The notes below the pieces were generated by a model. It was not told where the DNA came from. It made no database searches and worked only from the letters and a program-made list of their open reading frames with translations. Source: Treponema sp. (GTDB lineage Bacteria > Spirochaetota > Spirochaetia > Treponematales > Breznakiellaceae). Taken from it: a stretch of DNA of 54,851 nucleotides. Both the position numbers and the translations under genes were made by a program. The DNA is taken from positions 1 to 54,851 of the forward strand of contig JAISCC010000132.1 of assembly GCA_031265845.1 (NCBI GenBank), written 5' to 3'. Below are positions 51,119 to 54,851 of the stretch, piece by piece. How positions within the stretch are numbered: the first letter of the stretch is position 1; each line of letters begins with the position of its first letter.

Positions 51119-51779
51119 GCTGTTTTTCCTCCTTCTGTATTAGCTTTATCAGCTTCAAAGTCTCTCCATCATAGATACGAATTGGATTGCCCCGTTCCAA
51201 TTCCCAATGAGTATGGCGCAACGCTGATTTTGATTGTTTTTTCCGGTCCGCTTGTTCCTGGACAAACAGGGACGCAAGCCGCGCAAGGGCGAGCTTTTTG
51301 TTCAATAGTTGAGAACGCTCCTCGCGGGCTGTCGCGCTTTTTCCGGTCGGGACATGAACGGCGCGAACCGCGCTCTCCGTTTTATTGACGTATTGACCGC
51401 CCGGCCCGCCGGCGCGGGCGGTTTCAAAGCGTACGTCGGACAGCGAGAGCGTTTCTCCCTGTTCAGGTTCCATGAACGGTTTGACTGAGACAAACCAATT
51501 CTTTCGTTTGTGATGGGGACGATACGCGCTGCGCCAGATCCATTGGACAATGCCTGTCCACGAGAGGGCGAATTGTTTTGCCCCCTCTCCTTCGAGCGCG
51601 ACCAGCGCGGAACGGATAGCGCCCTTTTCATGGGACGGTTCCGCGTCAATAATCCGCAATGCGACTCCGCCTCCGGTTTCTTCAATTTCCCTTTGAAGAA
51701 CCCGCAGGGTCAGCGCGGCGGCGTAGGCGCATTCTTCGGGACCAGTACCCGCAGAGACGCTTAACCAAATGGCAACCAA
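51111..51779 (-). CDS. prfH: Peptide chain release factor homologue PrfH
   Basis: A 222-residue class I release factor homologue that recognises ribosomes with a damaged decoding centre and frees the nascent peptide. The catalytic GGQ is at 127-129 in RAGGPGGQYVNKTESAVR, and the N-terminal part follows E. coli PrfH: SAGTGPEECAYA, SALVALEGEGA, YRPHHKRKNWF. The end ERGNPIRIYDGETLKLI is also typical. It lacks the stop-codon-reading domain of RF1/RF2. The start is taken as TTG at 51779, because CAGGAG lies six bases before it and the match to the family begins there; a longer frame to 51827 adds residues not seen in relatives. Upstream are a promoter, a leader ORF and an operator-like palindrome. 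Confidence 0.93.
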   Translation of the reverse strand: MVAIWLSVSAGTGPEECAYAAALTLRVLQREIEETGGGVALRIIDAEPSHEKGAIRSALVALEGEGAKQFALSWTGIVQWIWRSAYRPHHKRKNWFVSVKPFMEPEQGETLSLSDVRFETARAGGPGGQYVNKTESAVRAVHVPTGKSATAREERSQLLNKKLALARLASLFVQEQADRKKQSKSALRHTHWELERGNPIRIYDGETLKLIKLIQKEEKQRD

Positions 51780-51825
51780 TGACAACTCCTGATGTGACGG
51801 GGCGGCGCCATACGGCGAGACGCGC

Positions 51826-51856
51826 ATTATATACGACGTATGTACACGCTTGTCAT
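51826..51856 (-). promoter_or_regulatory. Possible second promoter of prfH-rtcB
   Basis: A perfect TATAAT (51831-51826, minus strand) with ATGACA (51856-51851) 19 nt upstream. It would allow transcription that bypasses the leader ORF and hairpin. The long spacer lowers confidence. Confidence 0.4.
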
Positions 51857-51897
51857 GCGCCCCTTAACCGGTTTCACGTAAAAACACGGTTGCTGTA

Positions 51898-51960
51898 GAG
51901 AAAAAGAGCCTCGTTGGGTGGTGGATTAAAAGTCTGTGGATTGCCGCGCTACGGAGGCTC
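51898..51960 (-). terminator. Terminator-like hairpin behind the leader ORF
   Basis: On the minus strand GAGCCTC (51960-51954) pairs with GAGGCTC (51912-51906), directly followed by TTTTTCTC. The 5' arm lies inside the leader ORF and the stop codon lies in the 41-nt loop, so translating ribosomes would affect folding. The large loop makes it a weak or regulated terminator. Confidence 0.45.
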
Positions 51961-52006
51961 CAGCCGTTTGTTCCTGAGTAGAAGTGATGTTCGTCCGCTT
52001 TTTCAT
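51926..52006 (-). CDS. 26-codon leader ORF upstream of prfH
   Basis: ATG at 52006 is preceded by CAGGAGGCAAGC, a near-perfect ribosome site, and opens a peptide that starts MKKRTNITSTQEQ, with many Thr, Ser and Gln codons and no hydrophobic part, and stops at 51926. It is read in the same direction as prfH, starts about 30 nt after a regulated-looking promoter, and overlaps the 5' arm of the terminator-like hairpin. It is best read as a leader peptide; a free small protein is the alternative. Confidence 0.5.
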   Translation of the reverse strand: MKKRTNITSTQEQTAGASVARQSTDF

Positions 52007-52019
52007 GCTTGCCTCCTGG

Positions 52020-52037
52020 TACAGTAATGATACTGTA
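52020..52037. promoter_or_regulatory. Operator-like palindrome at the prfH leader promoter
   Basis: TACAGTAATGATACTGTA: perfect 7-bp arms around a 4-bp centre. It begins 5 bp after the -10 of the promoter at 52043-52072 and covers the expected transcription start, the place where a repressor would block it. Confidence 0.6.
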
Positions 52038-52042
52038 ACGTC

Positions 52043-52072
52043 ACTTTACCATGTCTTTCAAAAAAATGTCAA
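52043..52072 (-). promoter_or_regulatory. Promoter of the leader ORF and prfH-rtcB
   Basis: On the minus strand a perfect TTGACA (52072-52067), 18 nt, TAAAGT (52048-52043). Transcription would start inside the palindrome at 52020-52037. Confidence 0.55.
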
Positions 52073-52393
52073 GGCGCACCGCGCCGGCAATGAATCGCCC
52101 TGTCCATGACGGTCATGGAACTGGCAGGGCATACGATCATCAGGATGACGGAGTAGTACCACAGACGGGAATTGACGAATCCCTTGTGGGGCTTGCCGGG
52201 GCAGTCCATGCGATGAAAAAACGCCTTGCCCAACCGTGGTTGCGCACAACCGGGGATTATCCGGCAGGACGGGACTCGGTTTAGGTGGAAGCGGCGCTGA
52301 AAATAACCAGATGTGACATCTAGCCACCTGAAAAAGCTCGGCAGGAGTCTTGTAACCTAAACACTCCATTGGCGTTGCATGTATTCTGTTCAT
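52073..52393 (-). pseudogene. C-terminal scrap of an IS30-type transposase
   Basis: The minus-strand frame from 52393 begins MNRIHATPMECLGYKTPAEL, which matches the last conserved stretch of IS30-family transposases (normally N-x-RPRK-LG-KTPAE). The remaining sequence does not continue a known protein. No active element or terminal repeat is visible. Confidence 0.5.
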
Positions 52394-52440
52394 AACGTTA
52401 CTTGTTTCTTTTGGTTATATCCTCATAAGTCCAGCCGTCA

Positions 52441-52857
52441 TTACCAGACAGGATGCCACGTAAAGCCTGACAGCAACGCTTGGCCTTGTTCAAGGCCGGC
52501 GGCGATTTCTTCACGTTCACCTCTGGAGAGATGGGCGCGGCCTTTTTTATAGGCGCTTGGATGGCGGCTATAAAGACAGAGAGCGATGCGCTTCAAGATT
52601 GAACGCGGGAATGCGCTCAATTCGTGATACGGAAAAATAGGCTTAACGAGGTAGATATATCCCGTTAGCATACGGTGAGAAGACATACCCAGACCATAAG
52701 CGGCGTTACTCCACCAAGGCCGCCTTCGTTTCAACCGCTTCACATGCCGCTCGCTCATCATCAGCCGTTTGTCCGCTTCCCGAACCGTGTATGCCCCGTC
52801 TATACCCTCTATCAGGGGCAGTTTTCCCAATGCTACAGCGCTCATCGTGTATTTCAT
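52441..52857 (-). pseudogene. Chimeric scrap of two transposases
   Basis: The frame starts with an ISNCY-like helix-turn-helix end: KLPLIEGIDGAYTVREADKR, MMSERHVKRLKRR. Later it contains HLSRGEREEIAAGLEQGQ, the N-terminal motif of IS30 transposases, and then goes out of frame. The middle is unrecognisable. Together with the scrap downstream it shows repeated insertion and decay of mobile elements next to prfH-rtcB. Confidence 0.5.
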
Positions 52858-53033
52858 GCCTCCCCGTTTATTCGAGACGGGTGACCTTTTCCCTCGTTAT
52901 GCACAGACCTATTTTGGAGAGATATGATTATAAAAAATCAATCTCCGCCACTTTCTTGGAGACGCCCCGAAGGTTCGTACAGAATGCGCCGCGCAAGTCG
53001 GCGAAAAATTGCACTTTTTTGGAGCGGACGCTC

Positions 53034-53061
53034 TTGACAAAACAAAATTTATTTGGATAAT
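53034..53061 (+). promoter_or_regulatory. Promoter of tRNA-Ala
   Basis: TTGACA (53034-53039), 16 nt, GATAAT (53056-53061), 13 bases before the tRNA. Confidence 0.65.
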
Positions 53062-53074
53062 AGAATAATCCTTT

Positions 53075-53148
53075 GGGGGTGTAGCTCAGTTGGCTAGAGC
53101 GTTTGAATGGCATTCAAAAGGTCAGGGGTTCAATTCCCCTCACCTCCA
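53075..53148 (+). tRNA. tRNA-Ala (GGC anticodon)
   Basis: A 74-nt cloverleaf: acceptor GGGGGTG with CACCTCC, which includes the G3-U70 pair that marks tRNA-Ala; D-arm AGCTCAGTTGGCTAGAGC; anticodon loop ATGGCAT with anticodon GGC; T-arm AGGGGTTCAATTCCCCT. Discriminator A; CCA not encoded. Confidence 0.97.
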
Positions 53149-53382
53149 AACAGTGCGCCAGCGCTGATCCCGCCACTTTTGTTGCCATTCCACTATTCAT
53201 CCCACGAATTCCGTATACCCAAGCGCTTTGCCTGTATGTATTCCGCCTCGCGTGAGACGGCGTACGCGCTTGTGGAACAGTCTCCATACATAATACACTA
53301 ATAAACCGGACGTGGACCCGTTTTCTAAAGATGTGTTCACTTCATAACGTGCGTTGCGTCACGCCATCGTTTCACCCTGCCG
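53149..53382. other. Intergenic stretch without a gene
   Basis: Between tRNA-Ala and the convergent end of rlmN I see neither a credible ORF nor a clear terminator. Confidence 0.4.
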
Positions 53383-54444
53383 TCACCCCAATTGCCCACA
53401 TGCGCCCGCAACACTCCGCCCCTTCTTGAAGCGCGTGGTTACGTTCATCCCCCTTCTTTGCAAAGCCGCGATGAACCGCTCGGACTCCGCCTTATCCGGC
53501 TCTTGCAGGGGGACGCCCTCAAGACGCAGACCCGCAACCGGATTCCATGGGATGACGTTTACAACCACATCCAACCCTTGCGCGAATTCCGCCAAAAGAT
53601 CAGCGTGTTTTCGGGATGTGTTGATATTCCGCAACAGCGCCGCTTCCATGGTGATGCGTTTGGGGGTTTTCCGCTGATAGTACATTAGCGCTTTCTTGAG
53701 GAGCGGCAACGGGTTTGTTCTTGTCACCGGCATGAGTTTTTCACGTTGCGCTTCATCTGCGGTTGTGAGGGACACGGCGAGCCGTATATACGGACCGTTG
53801 TCCGCCAAGTCGTGTATGCCCGCGATTATGCCGCTTGTTGACACCGTAATTCTGCGTTTAGAGAGGCTTTCATCCGCGACGCCAATGGCGTTGCCGCCGA
53901 CGATGAAATCTAGCGCCTCCCGCAATGCGGACAAGTTGAGCAACGGCTCTCCCATGCCCATGATCACCACGTTGGAAAACGCCGCTATAGAGCGCAGGTG
54001 CAGAAACTGCTCGATAATCTCACCCGCGCTTACATTGCGCCTAAAGCCGACGCCGCCCGTTTTACAGAACACGCAGCCCATCGCGCATCCGACTTGCGTT
54101 GAAATGCAGGCTGTTTTCCGCTCTTTGCCGTCAGACAACAGCACCGATTCTATCGTACCGCCGTCTTCCAGCGTAAGCTGGATTTTCACCGTGCCGTCGC
54201 TGTCGGAAAGCCGTTGTGAAATAACGCTTGAATACAGGGAAAAGCGTTTTTCCAAGGCTTCGCGTACGGTACAAGAGATATCCGTCATGTCGTTGAAAGA
54301 CCGGACGCCCCGCGTCAACCATCTGAAAATCTGTTTTGCGCGGAATGCGGGCAATGGTTTTAGCAACTCCCTCAGTTCTTCAAGAGACAAACCCGCCAAT
54401 ATGGTTTTTTTTATCCCAAAACAATGCACAAATTCCGTTTCCAA
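53383..54444 (-). CDS. rlmN: Dual-specificity rRNA/tRNA methyltransferase RlmN
   Basis: A 353-residue radical SAM enzyme that methylates C2 of adenosine 2503 in 23S rRNA and A37 in some tRNAs. The cluster motif is Cys120-x3-Cys124-x2-Cys127 in QVGCAMGCVFCKTG. The methyl-carrying Cys349 lies in AGACGQLG at the C-terminus, with its partner Cys113 before the cluster. GMGEPLLN, ITVSTSG and LAVSLTTAD are further family motifs. The N-terminal helix bundle (LSLEELRELLKPL, FRAKQIFRWL) binds RNA. The start is a TTG at 54444 with AGGAG ten bases upstream. It stands alone between tRNA-Ala and the window edge. Confidence 0.96.
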   Translation of the reverse strand: METEFVHCFGIKKTILAGLSLEELRELLKPLPAFRAKQIFRWLTRGVRSFNDMTDISCTVREALEKRFSLYSSVISQRLSDSDGTVKIQLTLEDGGTIESVLLSDGKERKTACISTQVGCAMGCVFCKTGGVGFRRNVSAGEIIEQFLHLRSIAAFSNVVIMGMGEPLLNLSALREALDFIVGGNAIGVADESLSKRRITVSTSGIIAGIHDLADNGPYIRLAVSLTTADEAQREKLMPVTRTNPLPLLKKALMYYQRKTPKRITMEAALLRNINTSRKHADLLAEFAQGLDVVVNVIPWNPVAGLRLEGVPLQEPDKAESERFIAALQRRGMNVTTRFKKGRSVAGACGQLG

Positions 54445-54851
54445 ATTGTATGCGCTCCTACACCACTCCTACGCTCGCCCCTGCCGCCTGTCGCTTCGCC
54501 TTATAAATATGCCGCTATCCGGTAAATAAGCGTATTCTAACTTGCCGACGTATCCTGCTGAGAAAAAATATATTTCCCCAAACCGGCGCGGTAATTTCGC
54601 TTAACGTCGAGCCTCGTCATAGGCTGCGTACTTCATGCATGCAGTATACCATAAGGCGCCGGACGGGTAAAGTGGGGCGGAAAACGCGTCGGCGAGTTGG
54701 GGAATGGAGCGCAACGGCCGCGAAGCGCATACGGGCGGTTGGAATTGGCGACGCCAACGAAAAATGGCGGCAGACTGGTTTGCATAGCAAACCTTCACAG
54801 TTACATAATTTCCTTGCAGTCGAACCGAAGGGTCGCAAACCGAAGGTTCGC
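54445..54851. other. Right end of the window: rlmN upstream region
   Basis: On the minus strand TTTACC (54671-54666) and TATACT (54648-54643) are 17 nt apart, a likely rlmN promoter with a leader of about 190 nt. An ATG follows within 6 nt and opens an 11-codon frame (MKYAAYDEARR). The last 50 bases repeat a motif seen near 36105 and contain CGAACC with GGTTCG. No gene is visible. Confidence 0.45.

Noticed and set aside
54601..54838. ORFs of 65-73 codons at the right edge
   Set aside because: They overlap the likely rlmN promoter and show no domain or ribosome site.

Overview
The window looks like chromosomal DNA of a host-associated Treponema-type spirochaete, probably of the termite-gut kind. 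This is inferred from gene content: BspA-like leucine-rich repeat surface protein, HU-BIG (DUF4469) protein, PilZ/DUF1577 protein, secreted caspase-FGE proteins, CsgG/LPP20 lipoprotein clusters and an IS1-family remnant. No rRNA or species marker is present. Most of the DNA is of moderate to high G+C. The first 370 bases are strikingly AT-rich and look imported.

Layout: 1-2149 holds a partial metallophosphoesterase and two frame-broken genes. 2150-4640 holds recQ and a small HTH regulator whose leader contains a 15-nt poly-C tract. 4759-21020 is an envelope island read rightwards: CsgG-like and LPP20-like proteins, several lipoproteins with beta-sandwich domains, a CsgG/beta-barrel fusion, a choice-of-anchor lipoprotein, a barrel protein whose start codon is followed by a 15-nt poly-C tract, a FecR-like protein and two related lipoproteins. 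The island ends in a mosaic pseudogene that duplicates parts of two upstream genes. 21310-27260 is read leftwards: a secreted papain-like peptidase with DUF4384, two secreted caspase-FGE paralogues, and a decayed third cassette.

27392-34223 is core-like: pcnB, an alpha/beta hydrolase, tRNA-Tyr, tRNA-Thr, a radical SAM/GH3/GNAT operon and a group 2 sigma factor. 34689-37160 holds an exported protein and an IS1 remnant. 37416-41796 is a leftward operon of a glycosidase, a PilZ protein and a Ppx/GppA-HD protein. argG follows. 43877-49420 is the leftward surface operon: Big_3 lipoprotein, LRR lipoprotein, HU-BIG protein. Its leader carries a promoter, a 15-nt poly-C tract and a terminator. 49910-52072 encodes PrfH and RtcB2, a ribosome rescue and repair pair, behind a promoter with an operator-like palindrome, a 26-codon leader ORF and a terminator-like hairpin. 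Transposase scraps, tRNA-Ala and rlmN end the window.

The main non-standard signals are: (1) four G/C homopolymers of exactly 15 nt, each near a gene start, suggesting phase variation; (2) two arrays of short hairpins, 36 kb apart, that share an exact 23-nt period though their sequences differ; (3) the leader architecture in front of prfH-rtcB; (4) an envelope gene set (CsgG, LPP20, DUF4384, caspase, FGE-like) with extensive local duplication and decay.
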